A stretch of 31,527 nt of DNA, taken from positions 1 through 31,527 of the IMG/VR virus record IMGVR_UViG_3300032236_000398, one strand, 5' to 3'. Source of the stretch: a virus. Shown in pieces: positions 1-7,937 of the stretch. Numbering within the stretch: the stretch's first letter is position 1; each line of letters begins with the position of its first letter. A program made the position numbers and the translations under genes. Below the pieces are notes generated by a model. It saw nothing but the letters and a program-made list of their open reading frames with translations. It searched no databases and had not been told where the DNA came from.

Positions 1-2173
1 GCCCCTGTGGGCCTTCATAAGCCTTAGAAAGCGCCAAGGTGCGCCCGTTGCCGCTTTCGACAACATTGTCTGGGCCGACAATAGGTGCGCCAGAATTGGC
101 TTCTCTTGCCGGTCCAAGCATTTCCGGCTTCAGGTTTTTGGCGATGTCATCAATTTGCTGTTTCGACCCGGCCATCGTGCGATCACGAGGCTGCAATTCC
201 TGCGGGAATTGCGAATTGACCCTTAAATCACGATCATGCGACGTGACCAAAGACGGCAGATCCACCACTTCATAGCGTGCCTGCAACTGCCCGCCTGGGT
301 GGAAAATCGTGTAATTATTCAAGTCTTGCTGATAGGTTCCACCTTCTGGCTTTCCAGTCGGTAAGCCCTTAGATGTTGGAGTGCCTGGAAGTCCTTCGCC
401 AGCAAAGCGTTGTCCCATGCCCTCTTGAGGAACGCCGGTCTCGCCATTGGTTCCAGTTCTGACAGCACCCTCGCCACTAGCTGCGCCGGTGTTTCCTGCT
501 GGTTCCGCGCCATACGCCCTCAACCTAGCCGCAATCGTGTCTTCGGGGTCCAGTTTGCCCTGTTTAACCGCAGATTGTTCCCAAGCGTGCTGGTTATCAA
601 TGGCATTGTGAATATCGGACATAACAGCAGTTTTCAGGTCTTTCAACTGCTTATGGCCGACCCAATCACCGGCACGTTTTGCCTGCGCCATTTGGCCTGT
701 AATCGTCGAGTCCAGGTCGACAAGTTTATGATATGGCGTGACATCGCCAAGATTGGCCACCATGTCGATTACCGGGGCCGCGTGGCTGCTGGGTATTGTC
801 ACATTTGGATCAACACTGGATTGCAGGCTTCGGCCTGCTTCCTGCGCCCCCGTGGTAACAACAGACAGTTTTTTGTCTGGATCAACTTGTTTGTAAAGGT
901 TTGACCGTGCATCACGGGCGGCAATCATGGCCTGGTTGGTCATTTCACGGATTGCAGATCCGGTCGCTTCCGGTGCAGTGCCTGCTGGCATTTCATTGTG
1001 CAAATCTGCCGCATGTTCTGTAAGTGAATTGACCACCTGGTCATGCGCCTTGTCGATCATGCTGCCTTGTTCAGACAATGCCTTGCTGGGCATCATAAGA
1101 TCAGCATTATCTGGCGACATGCTCCGCAACGCTTCAACACGGGCGCGGTTTTGCTCATTCCGCACCGCATCCATGCGAACCTTGAAATCGGTGTTGACGT
1201 TTTCAGCGTTCTTTTGCGCCAGCAAAGCGCCGGGGTCCATTGCCAATTCACCGGTCGTGGCCGGTGAGCCGGTCAAAATGTCTTTATGGTTTTCCTTCAG
1301 GCGCTCATAAGCGGCCTTCGGGTCCGTAAACATTTGATAGAGCAGGCTGTCGGCCATGCCCTGCTGGTTCGCCCCGAACATTGGTTCCGTGAATTTTTTG
1401 ACAGGAGCCGCAGCAGCGTCAGCAAGTTTACCGCCGTAATGAGGCAGCACCATACCACCCACCAGGCCCGCCAAAGGATCGCCTGTGGCCTGCGTCACGG
1501 CTTCGCCGGTAGATCCTGCTGCAAAGTTAGCGGGAGCCATTTTAACGGCGTCTTTGAGGGTTTCTGTCAGTGCATTGTAAAAGCCTGGCTTGGCAAATGT
1601 GCCGACTTTAGCGCCCATTGCTGGACCCCAGCCACCGGCAACCATTTCAGTCCCGGCCATACCAACCTGGCCCAGCGTACTTTCCGGCTTATACTCGCCT
1701 GTCTTTTCAAAAATTGGTTTTGCCAATTCTTCGCCCGACGGGAGGACGTTTTGAGGCGCTATTTTAGCAGCCGCTTTCCCAATAGGGGTTGCATTTTTTT
1801 CATAGTCGGCCTGGCGCTCTTTATACTTTTTAAGAACGTCTTCGGTCGATTCCCCTGTGATTGCGCCATGTGCGCGAGCCAAAAGGTAATCCGCCATGTC
1901 GGACATGCCTTTGCCGCCCAACGCGCCAGGGATAGACGTAAGACCCTTAATCCCCGCCGTTGCCACCGCCTTCGGTAAAGCCTGCTCCGTCGGGGTTTCG
2001 CCCGACGGAGCATTGGACAAAAGTTTGCCTTGGTTGGCAAAATGTTCCAATTCCGCATCTGAATAGTGACTAAGATCTGTGGCCGGAGCCGGAGCAGAGG
2101 CAGCTTCCGGCTGACTGCCGGACGCGATTTTCTCAAGTTCGGCATCAGAGTATTGGCTGAGATCTGTAGGCAT
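1..2173 (-). CDS. Large phage protein, 3' truncated, with DdrB-like ParB domain at the visible C-terminal end
   Basis: The reading frame stays open from an ATG at 2173 to the left edge of the window (about 724 residues), so the C-terminus is missing. The start overlaps the stop of the upstream gene as TGATG and has an AAGGA-type ribosome site, which implies translational coupling. The N-terminus carries a tandem motif, TDLSQYSDAELE then TDLSHYSDAELE, separated by an Ala/Pro linker. A long, mostly helical middle follows. From about residue 632 the sequence resembles the ddrB-like ParB superfamily domain: a QPRDRT element, then GAPIVG and the signature ESGNGRT near the cut end. DdrB of phage P1 belongs to its Dar antirestriction system, whose proteins are packaged in the virion. 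Position behind the ejection/lysozyme gene suggests an internal virion protein delivered with the DNA, but this is inference. The domain call is from motif recall, not a search. Confidence 0.85.
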   Translation of the reverse strand, partial: MPTDLSQYSDAELEKIASGSQPEAASAPAPATDLSHYSDAELEHFANQGKLLSNAPSGETPTEQALPKAVATAGIKGLTSIPGALGGKGMSDMADYLLARAHGAITGESTEDVLKKYKERQADYEKNATPIGKAAAKIAPQNVLPSGEELAKPIFEKTGEYKPESTLGQVGMAGTEMVAGGWGPAMGAKVGTFAKPGFYNALTETLKDAVKMAPANFAAGSTGEAVTQATGDPLAGLVGGMVLPHYGGKLADAAAAPVKKFTEPMFGANQQGMADSLLYQMFTDPKAAYERLKENHKDILTGSPATTGELAMDPGALLAQKNAENVNTDFKVRMDAVRNEQNRARVEALRSMSPDNADLMMPSKALSEQGSMIDKAHDQVVNSLTEHAADLHNEMPAGTAPEATGSAIREMTNQAMIAARDARSNLYKQVDPDKKLSVVTTGAQEAGRSLQSSVDPNVTIPSSHAAPVIDMVANLGDVTPYHKLVDLDSTITGQMAQAKRAGDWVGHKQLKDLKTAVMSDIHNAIDNQHAWEQSAVKQGKLDPEDTIAARLRAYGAEPAGNTGAASGEGAVRTGTNGETGVPQEGMGQRFAGEGLPGTPTSKGLPTGKPEGGTYQQDLNNYTIFHPGGQLQARYEVVDLPSLVTSHDRDLRVNSQFPQELQPRDRTMAGSKQQIDDIAKNLKPEMLGPAREANSGAPIVGPDNVVESGNGRTLALSKAYEGPQG
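1983..2012. other. Perfect 12-bp inverted repeat inside a coding region
   Basis: Two 12-base arms (1983-1994 and 2001-2012) are exact reverse complements around a 6-base loop. The hairpin lies in codons about 54-64 of the partial DdrB-like gene. No T-run follows it in either direction, so it is not a standard intrinsic terminator. It could be an RNA structure affecting translation or mRNA decay, or chance in a GC-rich stretch. Confidence 0.6.
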
Positions 2174-5100
2174 CACTGGGTTCCTTTTGCGGCCCTACGA
2201 CGTGCAAGTTCTGCTGCGGCCACATCTGGGGCCGGAGGAGGTTTTGTCGCCTCTTGAGGTGTAGGTGTGTAATGATGCCAAGGATTTTCTTTGCGTGCCA
2301 GATAAATCTCTTTTTCGATGTTATCTTTTGCCGGGTCCATATCCATCACGCGCTCGTAAACAGCCTGCTGCGCTTTCGCTTTAGGCTCGATGGCGTTGTC
2401 AATGATCCACTTGATCGCGCCAGGCAGCATTTGAGCGCCTGGTGTCGCGTTCTGAACGTACTGGTTAAATTCACCAACACGAACCGGCGCACCGTTCAAT
2501 TCCATGCGAGCAAGTTCTGTCCCGGTCGACGTTTGCAGTTTTTTAACAGCGTCTGCATTGTTCGGATCGGTGTTCATGAGCTGCTTGATGAAATTGTCGC
2601 TGAACCCTGCCTGCTTGAACATGCCTGCGTACCTGTTGATCTTTTCACCCAAAGGGCCGGTGTTCACAAGCGGCTTGCCGTCTTTATCAAACAGCAGCGA
2701 CTTCATGGCAGATGTCTGAGACAGCAGGTCATTGGCATTGTCTGCCTCAACCGCCGCCTTCGAGCGTGCCGTGTTTTGTGTCGCAAAGTTCTTTTCGGTC
2801 GACATCTTTTTGGTTTCAAACGGTTCGGCTGTTTCCTTTTCAGCCTTTGTCACCATAGCCTTTTTGGCGGCTTCCGTTTCAGCAAAACCGGGGATTGCAA
2901 CAACCTGGTCATTCTTCATAACCTGGCCAGATGTTTTTACGCGATTGATGTCATTGGCAATCTTTTCTGCCAATGGCGTCAAACCTGAACCCATCGCAAT
3001 CTTAAAGTTTTTCTGCAAAAGCGGCAGGTTGTCGTTCGGATCAACACCCTTCCAGAAGTCGTCCGTCGGCTTCGGCATACCTTGCGATGCGTTTGCAACA
3101 GTTGTTTCGAGCTGTTTTGTTTTGTCAGTCGACGTGCCTGCGGGCGCACCACCGGCAGGAGGCTGCTGGCCCGGTTGACCTGCTACGGGCTGCTGTGTGC
3201 CGCCTGCTGGCTGCTGGGTTGTTGTTCCAGCAGTTTTGCCTGCACCTGTATCAGCAGGCAAAGGAGCATCTTTCAAAAGATCGCCTGCGCCAATCGATTT
3301 GAAAAACTCCGCAGTATCCAATGCAGGCAACCCAGCAATTTCACGACCGGCATTGAGCGTCCGCAATTGCTGCATAATTTCTGCAACTTTGGAAATGCGA
3401 GCCGTGTCCGCAGTCTTCTGCTGCACGCCAAGAGTACCGAACCCGATCTGGCTTTGCTCTTTTTCGCGCTGAATGTCGGCTTCCCGTTTATTCATAACGG
3501 ATTCTTGCGCCTTCATCTGCTGATAAGACTGTGCGCCAGCGCCAAGACCCTGCAAAATTGCAGATCCAAAATAACGGCTTGGCGAAGAAGCCATACCGGC
3601 CAGGCCAGAGAACAGCGGCACAAGGAATTTTTCGGACGTCAGTGTGTCCGTCCAATCCTTAGATTTGCCGTCGCTGCTGCCGCTGCTTTTGCTGGATGGA
3701 CCAACATCAGCAGATGGACGCGGAGGCATTTGGAAGTTTTTACCAGACGTAATTGCATCTGCTTCTGAAATCGCGTCATTGCCCGTCTGCTTCAGCAGAT
3801 TTGGGTTTGTCGGGAATACATAGGCAGGCAGTGTTTTGGTCAGTGGTGCATCTGGGTTAGAAAGCACGTTTTTAGCGCCTTCTGGACCAAAGTATTGCGC
3901 CAGACGATAGTTTGTCGGTGTCTTTTCGATGCCATTTGCATCAAAAAACTTGCCAGTGCTTTGAACAGTCCGCATGAAAGCGTCAATGTTCGCATCAGCG
4001 TTTTTCGGATCTTGGCCCTGGCCAACCTTGCTCCAGGTCGAAGGAATAAACTGAAACACGCCAGTGGCATTGCTTGCTTTGCCGTTTGAACCAACAGTGT
4101 CATTAACGCGGTTTGGATTAAGGCCGCTTTCATGCGTGGCATGGCGGATCATCCAAGTTGGATCGCCAAGGTTATATTCTGCGGCCTTGTCTGCGATCTT
4201 CTGGGCAATTGGATGGCTATAATCAATGCCTGAAGACGGTTTTGTCTGGGCTGGTGTTGTATCGGACTCTTCCGGCGTGATAGTCAAGCCAGAGCTGCCA
4301 TCGCCAACGACGTTGCCATCATTGCCAGCGTGATGTTCGCGTTTAATCAGTTTGTTGCTTTCGCCAACAAGACCCATCAAATACGACAAATCGGAATCCA
4401 CTTCGCCGCCGTCGGCGTAATGGGAATTGATAGCCCCACCGCGTTTTGCAAACAGCAAAAACGGAAGAATGTCGGCAATTCCTTCGCCAGCGGCAGCAGT
4501 TGTCGCCAATGCCTCGCCACCGGCCAACCCCGCTTCTGCAAGAGGAGCAGCCGCCGCAGCCGTTTCTGCAACAGGAGCCGCAGCGGCTGTTGCTTCAGCA
4601 ATAGGTGTCGCGGCAGCAGTTTCGGCCACAGGGGTTGTTGCCGCAGCAGCCTTTCCTGCGGCAGCAGGGGCTTCAGACATAAATGGACCAACCTGCGAAG
4701 CGTCAGTGATTGCTGCGCCATTGCTGGTCATGGGCGCAGAACCAACCTTGTCAATGCCAAACAGATCTTTGGCCTTATCAAGACCGGCAGTGCCAAGTTT
4801 TTGTGCGCTATATAGCTGAGAAACAGTACCGGCTGCATTTCCAAGCCCGCCCTGCGCGGAAGAGGGCATTTTGCCTTGGCGCTGCGCGTCTTGTTCGTTC
4901 TTCAGTTCCTGCGGGCTTGGCATTTGATAGTTAAGCGTACCCATGTAGCCTTTGGACTCATCTTGTCCCAGGCCATATGGCAACCCGCCACCTGGCGCAC
5001 GATGATGGCGAACGCTGCCGCCATAAGCCTTGTCATCGTCGCCAAACAGGTACTTTTTAGCCGTACTCAATGCGCCTTCTTCAGCAGGAGAACCGCCTTT

Positions 5101-6732
5101 TGCGTCCTTACCACCAAAAAATTCTTTACCGCTCTTCAGCATTTCGTAACCGGATGTTACGTCTTTGCCTGCCGAAACAGCGGCGTGAAGATCCGACCCA
5201 AGGCTTCCCTGGTTTTGTGGTGCGATGTTCTGGGCTGTTACCAACTTGGGTACAGGCATTTGCGAAACAGCCGCCGGGCTTGCACCGCCCAACCCTCCAC
5301 CGCCATAAATGCCTTTTGGGTTAAACGGCGCATACATGTTTTGATGAGCGCCCAACAAAGCAGACAAATCAGTAGCGTCGACAATGCTTGGCGAGCCGCC
5401 ACTTGCATAGTGGCCCCCGTGCGAAAACCCTTCCATCGCCCGGTTGAAATTGACGACGCCGCCTTCCGACGACGGGACAAGGCCACCCCTTTGGAAATGA
5501 CCTTTTTGCGCCGCATGATGTGTCGCTTTATCATAATCGACAGTTTTGTACCCGTGTGATTGACCAACCGCTTCGGGGTGATGCTTTTCGACGTCTTGTG
5601 CGATGAGGCCCATTCTTTTTGGGCCGTTTTCGCCTTTGTACCGGAACCGGATGATTTTCTGGCCATCGTATGTCTCACCGATATGCTCGATGTCCTGCTT
5701 CAGACGTTCGTCCGAAAATGCCGACGTCGGCGATGTTGTCTGCGTGGTCGATCCAGACAGTGCGCCAGTGCCTTCGGCAATCCCGGCCAAGAATTGAGCC
5801 ACCTGGAACGGATAACCCTGCTGCTGCTGGAATTGGTTATAGAGTGCCGACAGACCGGCCTGTTGCGTCTGCTGCGGAATCGTGCCTGCCTGCAATGCAG
5901 CCTGGCCACCAGTGATCGCGGCATTCTGTGCGCCACTGCCCAATTGGGCAAGCGTGTTGGCCCCGGTAACGCCCTGGTTATAGATCTGGTTGCCCAGGCC
6001 ACTTTGAGCGCCTGCTGCCCCTGTATATTGGTTAAAGAGCTGCTGCCCGGCCTGCCCTGCTGCGGCACGGTTTGCCTGCGCCGCACTGAGATCAACACCC
6101 TGCTGGCTGTTAAATTCATTCAGCGCCTGTCCGTAGCCTTGGTTCAAAAGACCACCGACAACATTGCCGGTCGCCATTTGCTGCTGGCCCATCAAAGCGG
6201 CCTGCGCCAATCCTGCACGATCACCGCCAAATGCACCCGCACCAATTGCGTTTCCGGTCAATTTGGCCTGATCTTGCTGTTGCTGCTGTTGCAGCGGAGC
6301 CAATGTCCCCTTGATGACATCGTTCATATAAGGGTTCATGTATTGATCAACGCCCTGCTGGCTAAACTGCCGGGCGTTAACAGGCATCGCGCTCTGCTGT
6401 GTCAGCGGGATCGCGCTTGAAAGAGCATTGTTGATATTGGAGCTGGCCATTTGGTTAAACGGCGAAGCATTTTGTGCGCCCTGAGCGAACGCACCACCTG
6501 CCTGCTGATACCAAGGCTGTGCAGAATTTTGGGCATTATAGATGTTGTTGATGCCGGAATTTTGCACTGCGTTTGTTTGTGCAACAAATGCGCTGGGATC
6601 TTGCGAATAGGCTTGAAAGGGCGTCTTTCCAATGTCTGCCGCAGTCGCGTTGACGGCGTTATACCGTGCAAGGACTTCTGGTGGAATGGTAACTGTGGAG
6701 GTAGTTGTGCCGCCCTTGCCGCCGCCGCCCAT
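2173..6732 (-). CDS. Giant internal virion/ejection protein with S74-like module and lytic transglycosylase domain
   Basis: This 1519-residue protein is led by a strong AGGAG site seven bases before ATG. Domains in order: a Gly-rich start and a Gln/Ala/Asn-rich helical region (1-335); an S74-like intramolecular chaperone module (about 338-408) with the SDERLK signature, Ser340 and Lys345 being the expected dyad, and MGLIAQDVE downstream; flexible Gly-rich linkers with RGG and HYADGG motifs; four APVAETAAA-type repeats (about 700-735); a soluble lytic transglycosylase domain (about 836-985) with catalytic Glu868 in HESGLNP, GVFQFIPSTW and LAQYFGP; a Ser/Gly linker; and a long helical tail with a Gln/Pro/Gly-rich segment near 1170-1200. 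Family knowledge: such lysozyme domains in podovirus ejection proteins open peptidoglycan during DNA entry. The internal placing of the S74 module is unusual. The lytic domain is very well supported; the exact virion role is inferred. Confidence 0.9.
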   Translation of the reverse strand: MGGGGKGGTTTSTVTIPPEVLARYNAVNATAADIGKTPFQAYSQDPSAFVAQTNAVQNSGINNIYNAQNSAQPWYQQAGGAFAQGAQNASPFNQMASSNINNALSSAIPLTQQSAMPVNARQFSQQGVDQYMNPYMNDVIKGTLAPLQQQQQQDQAKLTGNAIGAGAFGGDRAGLAQAALMGQQQMATGNVVGGLLNQGYGQALNEFNSQQGVDLSAAQANRAAAGQAGQQLFNQYTGAAGAQSGLGNQIYNQGVTGANTLAQLGSGAQNAAITGGQAALQAGTIPQQTQQAGLSALYNQFQQQQGYPFQVAQFLAGIAEGTGALSGSTTQTTSPTSAFSDERLKQDIEHIGETYDGQKIIRFRYKGENGPKRMGLIAQDVEKHHPEAVGQSHGYKTVDYDKATHHAAQKGHFQRGGLVPSSEGGVVNFNRAMEGFSHGGHYASGGSPSIVDATDLSALLGAHQNMYAPFNPKGIYGGGGLGGASPAAVSQMPVPKLVTAQNIAPQNQGSLGSDLHAAVSAGKDVTSGYEMLKSGKEFFGGKDAKGGSPAEEGALSTAKKYLFGDDDKAYGGSVRHHRAPGGGLPYGLGQDESKGYMGTLNYQMPSPQELKNEQDAQRQGKMPSSAQGGLGNAAGTVSQLYSAQKLGTAGLDKAKDLFGIDKVGSAPMTSNGAAITDASQVGPFMSEAPAAAGKAAAATTPVAETAAATPIAEATAAAAPVAETAAAAAPLAEAGLAGGEALATTAAAGEGIADILPFLLFAKRGGAINSHYADGGEVDSDLSYLMGLVGESNKLIKREHHAGNDGNVVGDGSSGLTITPEESDTTPAQTKPSSGIDYSHPIAQKIADKAAEYNLGDPTWMIRHATHESGLNPNRVNDTVGSNGKASNATGVFQFIPSTWSKVGQGQDPKNADANIDAFMRTVQSTGKFFDANGIEKTPTNYRLAQYFGPEGAKNVLSNPDAPLTKTLPAYVFPTNPNLLKQTGNDAISEADAITSGKNFQMPPRPSADVGPSSKSSGSSDGKSKDWTDTLTSEKFLVPLFSGLAGMASSPSRYFGSAILQGLGAGAQSYQQMKAQESVMNKREADIQREKEQSQIGFGTLGVQQKTADTARISKVAEIMQQLRTLNAGREIAGLPALDTAEFFKSIGAGDLLKDAPLPADTGAGKTAGTTTQQPAGGTQQPVAGQPGQQPPAGGAPAGTSTDKTKQLETTVANASQGMPKPTDDFWKGVDPNDNLPLLQKNFKIAMGSGLTPLAEKIANDINRVKTSGQVMKNDQVVAIPGFAETEAAKKAMVTKAEKETAEPFETKKMSTEKNFATQNTARSKAAVEADNANDLLSQTSAMKSLLFDKDGKPLVNTGPLGEKINRYAGMFKQAGFSDNFIKQLMNTDPNNADAVKKLQTSTGTELARMELNGAPVRVGEFNQYVQNATPGAQMLPGAIKWIIDNAIEPKAKAQQAVYERVMDMDPAKDNIEKEIYLARKENPWHHYTPTPQEATKPPPAPDVAAAELARRRAAKGTQ
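4528..4632 (-). repeat. Ala/Pro-rich tandem peptide repeats (APVAETAAA-type) in the ejection protein
   Basis: Four imperfect copies of a roughly 10-residue unit (P-[VIL]-A-E-[TA]-x-A-A-A-x) occupy residues about 701-735 of the 1519-residue protein. They form an extended or helical spacer between the S74-like part and the lytic transglycosylase domain. Copy number could vary by slippage. Confidence 0.75.
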
Positions 6733-6734
6733 TT

Positions 6735-7433
6735 TTATTCTCCTGCAACTTTCTTAGCCGTGTTCACCGACTTAACAATACGGTCCAAGTCGTTCTTGCT
6801 AATCCGCACTTTGCCGCCATGTGCAAAGCCTGCACCCTGGCCGCCGCCGTACTGCTGGTCACCTGGGGATGGCCCCTTGCCACCGGCGTTGCCAAACTGC
6901 TGCTGCTGCTGAAACGCGTTATAGCCAGAATTTGTAGGCTGCTGCCCGCCAGTCCGTTGTTGGTACTGCGGGTACGTTTCTCCGGGCATTGGCTGGCTAG
7001 TCGACCCCAAAGATCCATTTCCCTGCGCTATGTTTTGCTGCATTTGCTGCTGGCTAAAAGCCATGCCGGTGTCATCGGCTGGATTACCTTGCTGATTAGG
7101 GCCTGGCGGCAATGCACCATAAACCTTGCTGCCATCGCCTATTTGCTGGCGGATCATTTGGCCATTGTCTTGATGATAATTATAGCCACCCTGTTGTTGC
7201 TGCTGCTCCCAAGGCGAGCCTTGACCATTGTTAAAAAATGGCGGTGGCTGTTGGCCGTAACCTTGCGGCTGGCCATAACCATACCCCTGCATCTGGCCGT
7301 ACCCCTGCTGCGGGCCGTATTGGTTGTATCCTTGCGACGGACCATAACCTTGTGGTGTTGAATAGCCTTTGCCGCCACCGCTCATATTCTGTTGCTGTGG
7401 TGGCTGCTGTTGTTGTGGCCCGGTGCTGCCCAT
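6735..7433 (-). CDS. Gln/Gly/Tyr-rich low-complexity (prion-like) phage protein
   Basis: I place the start at 7433 (MGSTG), giving 232 residues, because a GGAG site lies seven bases upstream and overlaps the end of the preceding acetyltransferase gene, whose stop is four bases before this ATG. The first three quarters is low complexity: poly-Gln runs, and about eight QGYGQ/PQGYG units around residues 24-65. Only the last 35 residues look folded: a GFAHGGKV motif followed by a basic helix (ISKNDLDRIVKSVNTAKK). The same F-x-x-GG motif recurs in the two neighbouring large proteins, suggesting a shared partner or function. The composition resembles Tyr/Gly/Gln prion-like domains that phase-separate in eukaryotic RNA-binding proteins, but this is a resemblance of composition only. 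Function unknown; a virion or scaffold linker is a guess from its position. Confidence 0.8.
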   Translation of the reverse strand: MGSTGPQQQQPPQQQNMSGGGKGYSTPQGYGPSQGYNQYGPQQGYGQMQGYGYGQPQGYGQQPPPFFNNGQGSPWEQQQQQGGYNYHQDNGQMIRQQIGDGSKVYGALPPGPNQQGNPADDTGMAFSQQQMQQNIAQGNGSLGSTSQPMPGETYPQYQQRTGGQQPTNSGYNAFQQQQQFGNAGGKGPSPGDQQYGGGQGAGFAHGGKVRISKNDLDRIVKSVNTAKKVAGE

Positions 7434-7437
7434 TGTC

Positions 7438-7926
7438 TTACTCCGCTGCTTGGGCAACACTGCCCGTTCTGGCATTATAAAGGAAAAAAGCACCCGCCGG
7501 AGTGCCAAAAACCCGTTCGTAGAGTCTGATCTTCGCTTCGGTCCGATGGTTGGATAAAACGCCGATCATCAATGGTATTCCTAACCCGTCAGCCACCTGC
7601 TTGGAAAACTCGCATAACTTACGCGCTCTTCCGCCTTTGGCGTTCCTGTAGTCAGGATGAACGAAAATCGCCCGTTCTTCCAAAACTTCTTGGTCAGAAT
7701 ACCACATTGTTCCGGTCCTGAGAAGGACAGCGCCTTCTGCAATACCGTTCGGCTTGCCAATGATTCCAACCATCCCGTGATCGCGGTTCAAAGCAGGCCA
7801 AATCTCGTGTAAAATTTTTGTTGTGTTCGGGTTAACAAACCCATTGTCATCGCAAGCAAGCATAGACAGCGCCATCATCTCGTCGATGTCCTCCGGCGTG
7901 CCAATTCTAATTTGCAGATCAGTCAT
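7438..7926 (-). CDS. GNAT-family N-acetyltransferase
   Basis: The start is set at 7926 (MTDLQIRIG, 162 residues) because GAGGGG lies at good spacing before this ATG; the longer frame would need a TTG. The fold follows the GNAT order: the N-terminal strand IRIGTPEDIDEMM with its helix, the core strand EERAIFVHPDYR, then the acetyl-CoA loop RNAKGGRA (about residues 94-101) and its helix, and a C-terminal half with GIPLMIGVL and YERVFGTPAGAFFLYN. GNAT enzymes move an acetyl group from acetyl-CoA to an amine. The substrate cannot be read here. It sits inside the late virion block, between two low-complexity proteins, so possible targets are a virion protein or a host factor. It overlaps nothing and probably shares the late transcript. 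The family is confident, the role is not. Confidence 0.85.
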   Translation of the reverse strand: MTDLQIRIGTPEDIDEMMALSMLACDDNGFVNPNTTKILHEIWPALNRDHGMVGIIGKPNGIAEGAVLLRTGTMWYSDQEVLEERAIFVHPDYRNAKGGRARKLCEFSKQVADGLGIPLMIGVLSNHRTEAKIRLYERVFGTPAGAFFLYNARTGSVAQAAE

Positions 7927-7937
7927 TGAAAAACCCC

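Noticed and set aside
319-513. A short minus-strand frame beginning MARNQQETP
   Set aside because: It overlaps in another frame the continuous coding region from 2173 to the window edge, which has a recognisable domain at its end.
5560-6420. A 286-codon plus-strand frame, with other plus-strand frames at 410-904, 1286-1978 and 11-12 kb
   Set aside because: All are antisense to long, well-supported minus-strand genes, lack ribosome sites and show biased Leu/Arg/Cys composition.
6890-7230. CTG/TTG trinucleotide runs that look like a DNA repeat array
   Set aside because: They are explained by the poly-Gln coding of the prion-like protein; no spacer-repeat structure of a CRISPR is present.
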